DNA of 64,000 nt. It comes from Pseudorhodobacter aquimaris (GTDB taxonomy: Bacteria; Pseudomonadota; Alphaproteobacteria; Rhodobacterales; Rhodobacteraceae). The notes under the pieces were generated by a model. The model did no database searches, was not told the DNA's origin, and saw only the letters and a program-made list of their open reading frames with translations. Position 1 is the stretch's first letter. Each line of letters opens with the position of its first letter. A program made the position numbers and the translations under genes. Below are positions 44,730-53,708 of the stretch, piece by piece. The stretch covers positions 62,001 to 126,000 of the forward strand of contig NZ_LGHS01000069.1 of the NCBI RefSeq assembly GCF_001202025.1, given 5' to 3'.

Positions 44730-45773
44730 ATGGGATTGACCCTGACCTCTCTGCCCCAGATCGCAGGACTTGACTATGACGACATCATCGATGTGCGCAG
44801 CCCGTCAGAATATGCCGAGGATCACATCCCCGGCGCGATAAACCTTCCGGTTCTGGATGATGCGGAACGGGCAGAGGTCGGTACGATCTACAAACAGGAA
44901 AGCCCGTTTCGGGCGCGAAAAGTGGGGGCGGCATTGGTTGCGGCCAATGCGGCGCGGCATCTTCAAGGCGCGCTGGCAGATAAGCCCGGTGGCTGGCGGC
45001 CCTTGGTGTACTGTTGGCGTGGTGGTCAGCGGTCGGGGTCTTTTGCCTCGATCCTGTCGCAGATCGGCTGGCGGGTGGAATTGGTTTCGGGGGGGTACAA
45101 AGCGTACCGGCATCTGGTTGTCGATGCGCTTTATGATATGCCATGCCCCAGCCCCGTTGTCTTGCTTGGCGGTGATACCGGAACGGCCAAAACCGCGCTG
45201 TTGCACAGATTGGCCGCGCGGGGCGCACAGATGCTGGACCTTGAGGGTTTGGCCAATCATCGCGGCTCGCTGTTCGGCGCGATGGCAGGGGGGCAGCCAA
45301 GCCAGAAAACTTTTGAATCGCGTCTTGCCGCCGCAATGGCCAAGCTGGACCCCGACCGCGTTGTGGTGGTGGAGGCCGAAAGCTCCAAGGTCGGGAATTG
45401 CCGTTTGCCGCCGGGCCTGTGGAAGGCGATGACAGCCGCCCCGCGATTAGAGGTGGTCGCGCCGGTTCCGGCGCGCGCGCGCTATCTTGTGTCTGCCTAT
45501 GCCGATATGGTGCAAGACCCCGCAAGGCTGGCCGCGGTCATTTCCCGCTTGCGTGGCGCACAACCGCAAGAGCAGGTTACGGCGTGGCTGGCGATGGCCA
45601 CCGAGGGTGAATTTGAAGACCTCGCAGCGGGGCTGATGACCGAGCATTACGATCCGCGATATGCCAAGCATCGCGCAAGGCTGGATCAAGGGGTGGAGAC
45701 CTTTGAAACCGATAGCCTTGAAAGTGAGGCGCTTGATCGCCTGGCCGATCGGTTGATGATGCAGTTGGGATGA
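44730..45773 (+). CDS. mnmH: tRNA 2-selenouridine synthase
   Basis: The enzyme replaces sulfur by selenium at 2-thiouridine 34 of tRNA using selenophosphate, through a geranylated intermediate. The 347-residue protein has the N-terminal rhodanese domain with IIDVRSPSEYAEDHIPGAINLP and the catalytic C95 in YCWRGGQRSGS. A P-loop follows, GGDTGTAKT at 147-155, in which the usual TGSGKT is TGTAKT, then LEGLANHRGS and EAESSKVGN. No selD is in the window. Its presence predicts selenophosphate production elsewhere in the genome. With the MnmC1-like and MnmD genes it completes a U34 modification set. Confidence 0.93.
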   Translation: MGLTLTSLPQIAGLDYDDIIDVRSPSEYAEDHIPGAINLPVLDDAERAEVGTIYKQESPFRARKVGAALVAANAARHLQGALADKPGGWRPLVYCWRGGQRSGSFASILSQIGWRVELVSGGYKAYRHLVVDALYDMPCPSPVVLLGGDTGTAKTALLHRLAARGAQMLDLEGLANHRGSLFGAMAGGQPSQKTFESRLAAAMAKLDPDRVVVVEAESSKVGNCRLPPGLWKAMTAAPRLEVVAPVPARARYLVSAYADMVQDPARLAAVISRLRGAQPQEQVTAWLAMATEGEFEDLAAGLMTEHYDPRYAKHRARLDQGVETFETDSLESEALDRLADRLMMQLG

Positions 45774-45902
45774 TTTTGCCCTTGGCCGGGCTGTTCAAAT
45801 TTGCGGTATTGGCCGGTTTTCGGGGCGCTGAAACCTCTGTCAAATCAGGTGCAGTTTAAGTAATGTGCAGTAAGGTCATCAAATTAACCAAGAGGGAGCG
45901 GC

Positions 45903-46769
45903 ATGGGAACAATTGTGGTTGCCACCGATTTTTCGGACCGGTCAGATCAAGCCGTTGAACGCGCCGCTTTGATCGCCGTCCGCAGGGATGCACGGCTGCA
46001 TATTGTGCATGCCGTCGATGATGACCAGAAACAGCGGCTTATTGACAGTGAAATCGCCGCTTCGCAGGAGCTGTTGCAAGAGGACGCCCAAAGGTTGCGC
46101 GCGGCCCATGCCAGGCTGACCTGCACCACCGATGTCGTGCTGGGCGACCCGTTTGAGGGTATCGGCAAAGCGGCCGACAGTGTTGCGCCAGCGCTTGTGG
46201 TGTTGGGCGCCCATCGCCGCCGCTTGTTGCGGGATGTCTTTGTCGGCACCACGGCGCAGCGTACGATCCGCCGCACGCGCAGGCCGGTATTGATGGTCAA
46301 TGCGGCGCCCACCCGTGATTATGGCAATGTGATGTTGAGCACGGATTTCTCTGATGCATCGCGTGCTGCGGCCCAGACACTTGCCAAGCTGAATCTGGCA
46401 GATCCGCATGATGTGACCTTGCTCCATGTCTATGAGACCTTGGCCGAACAGATGCTGTTTCGCAGCGCGCTGACGACACAGCAAATGGCGCGGCACCAGT
46501 TCGAATTAAAGCGAGAGGCCGATCGCGCGCTTGCAACCTTCCTTGCATCGCTTGCACCGATGAGCCCCAAGATGATGGCCAGCCCCTATGAGTCCAGTGT
46601 TTCCGACTCTATTTTGCAGGTGGCGCGTGAGCAGGGGGCAGATCTGATCGTGGCTGTCAGCCAAGGCCGCAATGACCTTAGAAAAACGCTTCTGGGCAGC
46701 GTGGCAGAGGAGGTTTTGCGCCGCGCTGATCGTGATGTGCTGATAATTCCGCCTGAAACAGAGGAATGA
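45903..46769 (+). CDS. Universal stress protein with two Usp domains
   Basis: The 288-residue cytoplasmic protein is a tandem of two Usp domains, residues 1-138 and 139-288. Domain 1 begins GTIVVATDFSDRSDQAVERAALIA and ends VVLGAHRRRLLRDVFVGTTAQRTIRRTRRPVLMV. Domain 2 begins NVMLSTDFSDASRAAAQTLAKL and ends IVAVSQGRNDLRKTLLGSVAEEVLRRADRDVLII. Both keep a G...GT/S-type nucleotide-binding loop. It precedes a Na+/H+ antiporter gene by 82 bases on the same strand, a pairing often seen in ion homeostasis and stress, so cofunction is plausible. Confidence 0.9.
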   Translation: MGTIVVATDFSDRSDQAVERAALIAVRRDARLHIVHAVDDDQKQRLIDSEIAASQELLQEDAQRLRAAHARLTCTTDVVLGDPFEGIGKAADSVAPALVVLGAHRRRLLRDVFVGTTAQRTIRRTRRPVLMVNAAPTRDYGNVMLSTDFSDASRAAAQTLAKLNLADPHDVTLLHVYETLAEQMLFRSALTTQQMARHQFELKREADRALATFLASLAPMSPKMMASPYESSVSDSILQVAREQGADLIVAVSQGRNDLRKTLLGSVAEEVLRRADRDVLIIPPETEE

Positions 46770-46851
46770 CCCCCCGTAGATAGTTCACCGTCAGGCCCGC
46801 AGCGTTGCACCGTCTGATACCCCCTATGGATTTTTGGTATATTTGGGTTTT

Positions 46852-49353
46852 ATGGACATTATTGTGATCACCACCATCATTGCCTCGCTTTTCTTATTGA
46901 TTGGCGCGGCAGAACCCTTGGCAAAGCATTTGCGGCTGCCTTATGCGGTGATCATTGCTGTTCTTGGGATTATGGTTGCGGCGGGGGCCACGTTCTTTTT
47001 GCGCACCGAATTGACCGATGCGCTTAATCCGGTGGCAGTGGCGATTTTGGCGCTGCCGATACGGTCCAATGTGTTTTTGTATGTGTTTCTGCCGACCTTG
47101 GTGTTTCAGGTGACCTTGGGGTTGAACCTGCGGCGCATGGCAGATGATTGGGTGCCGATTTTGGTGCTGGCCGTGGTGGCGGTTTTTGTGGCGACCTTTG
47201 TGGTCGGATATTCGCTGGCCTATGTCAGTTCGCTTAGTCTGGCGGCGGCATTGCTGGTTGGGGCGATTGTCTCTACCACCGATCCGTCTGCGGTGGTGAG
47301 CATCTTTCGGTCGATCTCGGCGCCGCGACGTCTGGCGCGGATCATTGAAGGTGAAAGCCTGTTGAACGACGCCGCGGCCATCGCGCTGGCTGCGGTGTTC
47401 ATGCAATATGTGCGGACCAATTCCCCCGACCCGTCGGTACAAAGCGCGCTGGCACAGTTTCCGGTGTTGCTGATCGGCGGGGCTGTTGTCGGCTGGATTG
47501 CCGCGCGGATCACGATCTGGATCATGGCTCTTTTCAGCCGTTATGAGCTGGCGGTGATTTCGGTTTCCATCACCTTGCCCTATTTATCCTATATCATCGC
47601 GGAGCAAAGCGTTGGCGCGTCGGGTGTGATTGCCGTTGTGGTTGCGGCGATGACGCTGCAACTTACGGGGCCGGGGCGCTTGCCGCCCGGAACATGGCAA
47701 AACCTGCGTGAGGTTTGGGGGCTTTTGGCGCATTGGGCCGGCGCGCTGATCTTTATTCTGGCAGCCTTGCTGATTCCGCGCATGTTGGAAACGGTGCAAT
47801 GGTCGGATCTGGGCTTGATCGTGGTGGTCGTTGTGGCGGCGATTTTTGCCCGCGCGATCATTCTTTACGGCTTGTTGCCGCTGCTGACCCGGCTGCGTCT
47901 TTCACCCAAGGTGGAGCGTCCTTACCGCGTGGCGATCATGTGGGGGGGGTTGCGCGGGGCGGTGACGCTCTCGCTGGCGCTGGCTGTCACCGAGAGCCTT
48001 ACCATCCCGCCCGAGATCAAACGGCAGGTCGCGGTTCTGGCCACCGGCTTTACCCTGTTCACATTGCTGGTGCAGGGGACCACCCTGCGTCTGGTGATCG
48101 GCTGGTTGGGGCTGGACAAGCTGTCACCGCTGGATAACGCGCTTTACAGTCAGGTGATCGCGGTTGCCTTGCAAACCGTGCGCGAAGATCTGGCGAAGGT
48201 GACGGACAACTATGACCTGACCAAGGAAACCGTGCGCGCCGAGGCCAAGAAATTCGGCGAGCGTTTGGAATCAGCCGTGAAATCTGCTGATGGCAAGACC
48301 GAGATCCCCGACCGTGACCGGATCACCCTGGGACTGGTCGCGCTTGCAAGTGCCGAGCGTGATTCCCTGCTGGCGCGGTTTCGGGACCGGACAATTTCGG
48401 CCGGCTTGTCCGAACGTTTGCTGCTGGATGCGGATGCATTGATCGAGGGGTCTCGATTTGCCGGGCGTGACGGCTATAAGGCGGCCTCCAACCGCAGTCT
48501 TGGTTTCGGACGCTGGTTGCGTCTGGCGGTGTTTATGCACAATCGGCTACGGTTTTCCCGTCCTCTGGCACATATCACGGCGACGCGGTTTGGATTGCTG
48601 CTGTCACAGCGGCTGGTTCTGCGGGATTTGCACGGTTTTATTGATGGGCGCATCCGCCGCATCCATGGCCGCCGTGTGGCGGAATTGCTGCATGCTATGC
48701 TCGACCGCCGGATTGAGGGGGTGGAGCAGGCGCTGGACGGGTTGCGGCTGCAATACCCCGGTTATGCCGAAGAGATGGAGCGGCGCTTTATCCGGCGTGT
48801 CGCATTGCGGCTGGAAGAACGTGAATACGATTCCTTGATGGAAGACGGCCTGATCGGCGAAGAGGTGCATTCGGCGCTGACACTGGATATCGGTGCGCGC
48901 CGTGACCGTGCAGAGGCCTCTCCTCTGCTGGATCTGGCGATGCAAAAGAAAGAGTTGGTGCGCCAGTTCCCACTGTTTTCGGAAATGGATGACGCCGTAT
49001 TGAACCGCCTGGCCCGCAATCTTGTCACGCGCTACGTCAATCCCGGTGAATGGATCCTGCGGCGTGACAGCGCGTCCCGCAACGTCTATTTCGTCGCCTC
49101 CGGGGCGGTGGAAATGGATGTGGCAGGTCAGACCTGGCGTCTGGGACGAGGAGAGATGTTCGGCCAAATGGGGATGCTGATGCGCAAACCCTCACGCGCT
49201 GCGGTCCGCGCGATTGCACCTTCCACCTTGCTGATGCTGGATGAGGCCCGGTTTTTGCGCCTGCTCAAACGCAGTAAAGCCATTCAGGAGGCCGTGCGTG
49301 CCAGTGCTAAAAGACGTGGAATTCCGATCGATCAACTGTCGATGGAGGGATAG
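46852..49353 (+). CDS. CPA1-type Na+/H+ antiporter with C-terminal cyclic-nucleotide-domain fold
   Basis: The 833-residue protein has about 12 membrane helices in residues 1-410, with CPA1 motifs STTDPSAVVSIFRSI, IIEGESLLNDAAAIAL and WGGLRGAVTLSLALA. A long cytoplasmic region follows, ending in a CRP-like beta-roll at about 700-815 (FPLFSEMDDAVLNRLARNLVTRYVNPGEWILRR). The phosphate-binding cassette reads GEMFGQMGMLMRKPSRAAVRA, with Gln in place of the Glu that usually contacts the ribose, while the Arg is kept, so true cyclic-nucleotide binding is doubtful. It probably exchanges Na+ or K+ for H+. The upstream Usp gene may be in the same operon. Confidence 0.88.
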   Translation: MDIIVITTIIASLFLLIGAAEPLAKHLRLPYAVIIAVLGIMVAAGATFFLRTELTDALNPVAVAILALPIRSNVFLYVFLPTLVFQVTLGLNLRRMADDWVPILVLAVVAVFVATFVVGYSLAYVSSLSLAAALLVGAIVSTTDPSAVVSIFRSISAPRRLARIIEGESLLNDAAAIALAAVFMQYVRTNSPDPSVQSALAQFPVLLIGGAVVGWIAARITIWIMALFSRYELAVISVSITLPYLSYIIAEQSVGASGVIAVVVAAMTLQLTGPGRLPPGTWQNLREVWGLLAHWAGALIFILAALLIPRMLETVQWSDLGLIVVVVVAAIFARAIILYGLLPLLTRLRLSPKVERPYRVAIMWGGLRGAVTLSLALAVTESLTIPPEIKRQVAVLATGFTLFTLLVQGTTLRLVIGWLGLDKLSPLDNALYSQVIAVALQTVREDLAKVTDNYDLTKETVRAEAKKFGERLESAVKSADGKTEIPDRDRITLGLVALASAERDSLLARFRDRTISAGLSERLLLDADALIEGSRFAGRDGYKAASNRSLGFGRWLRLAVFMHNRLRFSRPLAHITATRFGLLLSQRLVLRDLHGFIDGRIRRIHGRRVAELLHAMLDRRIEGVEQALDGLRLQYPGYAEEMERRFIRRVALRLEEREYDSLMEDGLIGEEVHSALTLDIGARRDRAEASPLLDLAMQKKELVRQFPLFSEMDDAVLNRLARNLVTRYVNPGEWILRRDSASRNVYFVASGAVEMDVAGQTWRLGRGEMFGQMGMLMRKPSRAAVRAIAPSTLLMLDEARFLRLLKRSKAIQEAVRASAKRRGIPIDQLSMEG

Positions 49354-49365
49354 GACGGGGCCGTG

Positions 49366-49379
49366 TTGCCTTTGGGCAA
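49366..49379. promoter_or_regulatory. TTGCC-N4-GGCAA palindrome upstream of the H-NOX-like gene
   Basis: TTGCC (49366-49370) and GGCAA (49375-49379) form a perfect inverted repeat with a four-base TTTG spacer. That is the geometry of Crp/Fnr-superfamily sites, including NO-responsive NnrR/DNR regulators (TTGxx-N4-xxCAA). It is 164 bases before the H-NOX-like start. It also lies 13 bases after the antiporter stop, so a short terminator hairpin is an alternative. Confidence 0.35.
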
Positions 49380-49542
49380 AATATGGCCTGATGACATAAA
49401 GCGTCATATATGCTGCTTTGAACGGCATCTTGTTACCGATAAAGCGCCCATAACCGTAAAATTAGGTTTTTCAGACGCTAGTTGGGAAATAATTAAGGTT
49501 TTTGGACCTAACGTCATGTAGCAAGTAACAGGGACCGCGGGA

Positions 49543-50130
49543 ATGCATGGGCTGATCAACAGGGCAATTCAACGCTATGTGCGTGATACGCATGGCGATG
49601 CCGCTTGGGCTCAGGTCGCGCGGCAAGCCGGGCTTGGCTTCGAGGGTTTCGAAGCGATGTTGCTCTATGATATTTCCCTGACCGAGGCGGTGTTGACCGC
49701 CGCAGAACGGGTGCTGAACCGTCCACGTGAGGTGATCCTGGAAGATCTGGGAACCTTCCTTGTGTCCAACCCCGGGCTTGATAGCCTGCGCCGTTTGTTG
49801 CGCTTTGGGGGTGCCACTTTTACGGATTTCTTGCTGACATTGGAGGATACGCGGGGACGCGGGCAGCTTGCGCTGCCGGACATAGATCTGCCGGTGTTGG
49901 ATCTCTATGAGATATCGCCGTCTCTTTATGCGCTGCAATGCCAGTTCCCGATTGCAGGAACCGGACACGTCCTTGTGGGTTTGTTGCGTGCAATGGCGGA
50001 TGATTACGGTGCACTGGTTCTGCTGGACCATGACGGCAATAGCCTTGATGGCGAGGTGGTCCTTATTCATTTGCTGGAAGTATCTTATGCAGAGGGGCGG
50101 AGTTTCGATCTGACCCTTAGGGGTGTGTAA
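49543..50130 (+). CDS. Haem NO-binding (H-NOX-like) domain protein lacking the proximal histidine
   Basis: The 195-residue protein opens MHGLINRAIQRYVRDTHGDAAWAQVARQAGLGF, the standard H-NOX start, and shows LRRLLRFGGATFTDFLLTLED at 82-102, matching the helix before the haem ligand. The family's proximal His (about residue 102-104, LDxLHxxV) is replaced: the sequence is LEDTRGRGQLALP with Arg104 and no His between residues 18 and 141. The YxSxR haem-propionate motif is not recognisable either. In related bacteria such proteins partner a diguanylate cyclase, and that gene abuts here with no intervening base. It may sense something other than gas through classical haem, or bind haem unusually. 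Confidence 0.82.
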   Translation: MHGLINRAIQRYVRDTHGDAAWAQVARQAGLGFEGFEAMLLYDISLTEAVLTAAERVLNRPREVILEDLGTFLVSNPGLDSLRRLLRFGGATFTDFLLTLEDTRGRGQLALPDIDLPVLDLYEISPSLYALQCQFPIAGTGHVLVGLLRAMADDYGALVLLDHDGNSLDGEVVLIHLLEVSYAEGRSFDLTLRGV

Positions 50131-51156
50131 ATGGTAAGCGAAGCCTTAAAACAACCGCTGCTGATTGAGCGGGCATCCGTAAATAGGCTGATGCCAATGC
50201 ATATCTGGGTGTCATCAACGGGTGTGATCGAATCTGCCGGTACGACCTTGCGAAAAGTTTTTGGCAAAACGAAGTTAGAGGGTGAGTGCTTTTTCGATGT
50301 GTTCGAGGTCCGCGGTCCGGGCGGGATTTTCGCAGTAGATGATCTGCACCGCCGCGCGGGAGAGGCCTTATCCATTGGCCCCCGGATTGCATCGGGCGCA
50401 TATTCCTTGCGCGGAATTGCGGTTCCGCTGGTGCAGGAAGGGTCGGTTCTGCTGAACCTTTCATTCGGGGTTGGCGTTATTGAGGCGGTCTCGGCTTTTC
50501 AACTGACCGCTGCTGATTTCGCGGCGACGGATCTGGCGATGGAATTGCTCTATCTGGTAGAGGCAAAGACGGCCGTCACCGAAGAGTTGCGCCAGCTGAA
50601 TTTGCGCCTGAAAGGTGCCCGTGATGCGGCAGAACTACAGGCTTTGACCGATATGCTGACCGGGCTGCGTAACCGTCGCGCCCTGGATCTTACGATGAGC
50701 GAATTGATCGACAGGCAGATACCCTTTGGCTTGATGCATATCGATCTCGATTACTTCAAGGCCGTCAACGACACGTTGGGCCATGCCGCGGGCGATCATG
50801 TCTTGCGTGAGGTGGCCAGATCGCTTTTGTCCGAGACACGGGAATGCGATACCGTTGCACGCGTGGGTGGAGATGAATTTGTTATTATATTCAAGGAATT
50901 GACCAGCGCCGACAAGCTTTCTGGTATCGCTGACCGCGTTGTGGAACGCCTAAGAGAGCCTACCTTTTTTGGAGGCAAGCCATGCCGCATTTCGGCCAGT
51001 ATCGGCATTACCATATCCACAAACTACAACCCGCCAGAAGCGGATCGTATGTTGAGCGATGCTGATGAGGCGTTGTATGCCTCCAAGAATGCGGGCCGCG
51101 GACAGGCACAAATGTTCAGGTTGCCGATGGATGACAGGCGCGTATCAGGCAACTGA
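50131..51156 (+). CDS. Diguanylate cyclase with N-terminal H-NOX-associated (HNOBA-like) domain
   Basis: The 341-residue cytoplasmic protein has residues 1-125 resembling the PAS-like HNOBA domain found beside H-NOX partners (MHIWVSSTGVIESAGTTLRKVF and CFFDVFEVRGPGG). A coiled coil at about 140-172 leads into a GGDEF domain beginning ALTDMLTGLRNRRAL. The active site is intact, GGDEF at 246-250, and the inhibitory I-site RECD (237-240) sits five residues before it, so product feedback is expected. It probably makes c-di-GMP under control of the adjacent H-NOX-like protein; the stop of that gene directly abuts this ATG. Confidence 0.9.
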   Translation: MVSEALKQPLLIERASVNRLMPMHIWVSSTGVIESAGTTLRKVFGKTKLEGECFFDVFEVRGPGGIFAVDDLHRRAGEALSIGPRIASGAYSLRGIAVPLVQEGSVLLNLSFGVGVIEAVSAFQLTAADFAATDLAMELLYLVEAKTAVTEELRQLNLRLKGARDAAELQALTDMLTGLRNRRALDLTMSELIDRQIPFGLMHIDLDYFKAVNDTLGHAAGDHVLREVARSLLSETRECDTVARVGGDEFVIIFKELTSADKLSGIADRVVERLREPTFFGGKPCRISASIGITISTNYNPPEADRMLSDADEALYASKNAGRGQAQMFRLPMDDRRVSGN

Positions 51157-51218
51157 ATAAAGTCGTAAAGGACCGGTTTCTATCCACCTTTGTGGCCGAG
51201 GCACGCTCGCGCCGATGA

Positions 51219-51842
51219 TCACGCGGATTTGGGTAATAGCCTTTGGACAATCAAACGAAAGGGGATCAGCGCGACCACCGAGAGCGATAGCTTCACGCCC
51301 CAATCCGCCACTGCCAGGGATACCCACAAGGGCAGCTCCGCACCAAAACCGAGCAGGGGCAATGGCTCATTCGCCCATGCAATATCATTGGCCGGCTCCA
51401 ACCAGATCAGCCATGTCGAAAAGGCGATGGTAAAGAAAATCATCGTATCCACCGTCGCCCCCACCAGTGTGGAAACCATCGGCGCACGCCACCACGCCCC
51501 GTTGCGGAGGCGATCAAAAATAACGATATCCAACAGCTGGGCTGTCAGAAATGCCGTGCCGGATGCAATCGCGATGCGTAATGTGACCAGCGGCCCGAAG
51601 TCTCCGACGATTTGCGTGCCGATGAAAGAGCAGAGCAGCCCGACGCCAAACCCGACCAGAACCACCCGCCGCGCGGCGGCGGCACCATAGATGCGGTTTA
51701 TCAGGTCGGTAACCAGAAATGCGAAGGGATAGGTGAATGCACCCCATGTCAGCCATTGGCCAAAAAGAAATTGCACAAGGATATTCGAGGCCACAACGAT
51801 GGCCGCCATGGCGAGGACGCCGGGGATCAGATTTCGGGTCAT
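51219..51842 (-). CDS. Queuosine precursor transporter (YhhQ/VUT family)
   Basis: The 207-residue inner-membrane protein has about six helices. It contains the family signatures LTWGAFTYPFAFLVTDLINRIYGAAAARRVV, FIGTQIVGDFG, RIAIASGTAFLTAQLLDIVIFDRLRNGAWWRAPMVSTLVGATVDTMIFFTIAF and VSLAVADWGVKLSLSVVALIPFRLI. Family members import queuine-pathway precursors such as preQ0/preQ1 used to make queuosine at tRNA position 34. The ATG at 51842 is chosen; a TTG at 51863 is possible. I looked for a preQ1 riboswitch in the leader and saw none. Confidence 0.9.
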   Translation of the reverse strand: MTRNLIPGVLAMAAIVVASNILVQFLFGQWLTWGAFTYPFAFLVTDLINRIYGAAAARRVVLVGFGVGLLCSFIGTQIVGDFGPLVTLRIAIASGTAFLTAQLLDIVIFDRLRNGAWWRAPMVSTLVGATVDTMIFFTIAFSTWLIWLEPANDIAWANEPLPLLGFGAELPLWVSLAVADWGVKLSLSVVALIPFRLIVQRLLPKSA

Positions 51843-51944
51843 TGCTATTTTCCGTTTTATCAAGGTGGCGGAGACTTGGCCCCAAAAATGTTCGGGACGT
51901 CTTGGCCTTACGCGCCTGCATGGATGTTTGTCAATGCGGCCCAG

Positions 51945-52845
51945 TCATCGAATTACGCGGTATTCCACAATTTCGGTGCGCTGCGCCCAAAAGAAATTGT
52001 CATCCGACATCATAGTCAGATGAATATCCCCCCCGGCATCCCGCCAAACGGCAAGCGCCTCCAGATTGTCGTATGTTGCGGGGGGGGCTTTGCATCTCGA
52101 TCTGCTCATCGTGAAATCCCCCACTGTTGAGTGCAAAGCTGCGCACCCGGCTGGAAAAGCCGAACGCCCCGTGAAAGCCGCGCTCCAGCAGATAAAAGCG
52201 CCCGTCGGGGCCAAAATCGGCGCCAACAGGATCGAATGTTCTGGTACGCGGGATTTGCAGGGTTTTGCTCCAGCGCCCATTGGCATAGCGGTAAACGGGC
52301 AAGGGGCCCCGGCCCCTCGGGTTTTCGGGCAGGGTATAAAGTGCGCCATCGGCATCAATGGCCAAGGCTTCCAACCCGCAATTGTCGCGCAGCGTGGCAT
52401 ATTCCGGCGGACGAGGCAGGTCACGGCCGGGCTGGGCCAGATCGTCAAAGGCCATGATCCGCGCGAAGGCATGCCCCTCAAGGCTGATATAGGTTTGCCC
52501 ATCTGGCGCGCGCGCCATGCCTTCGGTATCGGCCCGGTGCCCGCTTAGCTGGGCGGTATCGATGTCACGCAAAGGGGCCACGGGGGTGGCCTCTATTGCC
52601 TCTATATTGCCTTGGGCATCGCGGATTATCCGCCCCTCGGTCCAGCCGGCACGGTCGCTTATCGCGGTGAAATGCAGCCCGTCAGCAGAGATTTCCATTC
52701 CCGAAAAGCCACCATGTTTTGGGTCATCGCTGTGCCAGGCAAAGGTGGCAAGGAAGCCCGGCCCGCGCAGGGGTGCCGCACTCCCCTCAAGTGCAAGCAG
52801 CCCGCACAGCCCGACAATCAGCGTGCGTTGAGAACGTTTTTGCAC
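51945..52845 (-). pseudogene. Esterase-like activity of phytase family protein, split by a frameshift
   Basis: Read from a GTG at 52845 the protein has a signal peptide ([24 protein letters not shown]) and a beta-propeller-like phytase/esterase-like domain with [42 protein letters not shown] and [21 protein letters not shown]. The frame then fails at a run of eight C (G on the + strand, 52080-52087) and runs out at 52000. The expected C-terminus, [39 protein letters not shown], continues in another frame to 51945. Removing one C restores one open frame. This is a real mutation, a phase-variable tract or a sequencing error. It overlaps mepA by 28 bases. Confidence 0.8.
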
Positions 52846-53708
52846 TGGTTCGGCAGGTCCGCCATTGTGAATTGACGTGGTCTTTTGCGGGGGGCGGTTT
52901 TCTTTTTCGGTTTCGGGGTGGCTTTGGGTGGGTTCAGATAATCGGTCACCCACCAGCGCAATGTGTCATCACAGCCGTTCCCCCCCTTGGACAGCGTGGC
53001 AACGCTTGGCTTTTGTGTGACACAGCCCGAAGCCCCTCGCGGACATTTCAGACGCACATGAAAATGCGTGTCATGCCCGGCCACGGGTCGGATTTTCTGT
53101 AACCACTTCTTGTCTGAGGGCCGCGCGGTTTTGCACATTTCCAGCTTGACGGCGGCGGCCACGAAAATCCGGTCCACCCGCTTGTCAGAGGCAGCAGCCT
53201 TGAGCAGCGCATGGTGGCTGCGCGTCCAGTTTTTGGTCACAGCGCGCTGGTTGGCGGATCGCACAGGAATGGAGCCGATCTTTTCCCGCTCACTGCGCGA
53301 CAGGTTCAACCGGCTGGGCGGGCGCATCCAGACATCGGCATCCAGCCCGATCTGGTGGCTGGCATGACCCGATGTCATCGGCCCGCCGCGCGGCTGGGAA
53401 ATATCCCCGATATAAAGCCCCTTCCATCCGACCTTGACTGCCGTGCGGCTCAGATCCTTGAGGTAGTCGATCATGACCGGCTGACCCCAGTGGCGATCTC
53501 GCGACAGGCGCATGGCCTGCCATGTCGGCCCGCTTTCGGGCAGCTGTACCTGGCCCGCGCCGCAGCCCTTGGCATAGGTGCCGATGGGCATGGGCGCTTG
53601 GCGTGACGGGGTTTTCTGGGCACCAAACAGGTGATTGGCCAGTGGATCTGCCTGAAGCGGCGCGGCCAGTCCCGTCAACAGCAGGCCAAGGAAAAACGGC
53701 TTTAGCAT
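52818..53708 (-). CDS. mepA: Penicillin-insensitive murein endopeptidase
   Basis: The periplasmic metallopeptidase (M74, LAS type) cuts the D-Ala-mDAP cross-links of peptidoglycan. The 296-residue protein has a signal peptide ending LQA-DPL, then [46 protein letters not shown] with zinc ligands His115 and Asp, and the final ligand in [14 protein letters not shown]. Cysteines typical of MepA are present. A Pro/Lys-rich linker ([19 protein letters not shown]) near the end is unusual. Its start overlaps the stop of the MFS gene (TGATG), so it is coupled. Confidence 0.94.
   Translation of the reverse strand: MLKPFFLGLLLTGLAAPLQADPLANHLFGAQKTPSRQAPMPIGTYAKGCGAGQVQLPESGPTWQAMRLSRDRHWGQPVMIDYLKDLSRTAVKVGWKGLYIGDISQPRGGPMTSGHASHQIGLDADVWMRPPSRLNLSRSEREKIGSIPVRSANQRAVTKNWTRSHHALLKAAASDKRVDRIFVAAAVKLEMCKTARPSDKKWLQKIRPVAGHDTHFHVRLKCPRGASGCVTQKPSVATLSKGGNGCDDTLRWWVTDYLNPPKATPKPKKKTAPRKRPRQFTMADLPNQCKNVLNAR

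Noticed and set aside
46852-49353. The antiporter's C-terminal region read as a Crp/Fnr transcription regulator.
   Set aside because: There is no helix-turn-helix DNA-binding domain after the beta-roll; the protein ends soon after it and is fused to membrane helices.
51843-51944. Possible preQ1 riboswitch ahead of the YhhQ-type gene.
   Set aside because: No preQ1-type stem with an A-rich tail is visible in the short leader.
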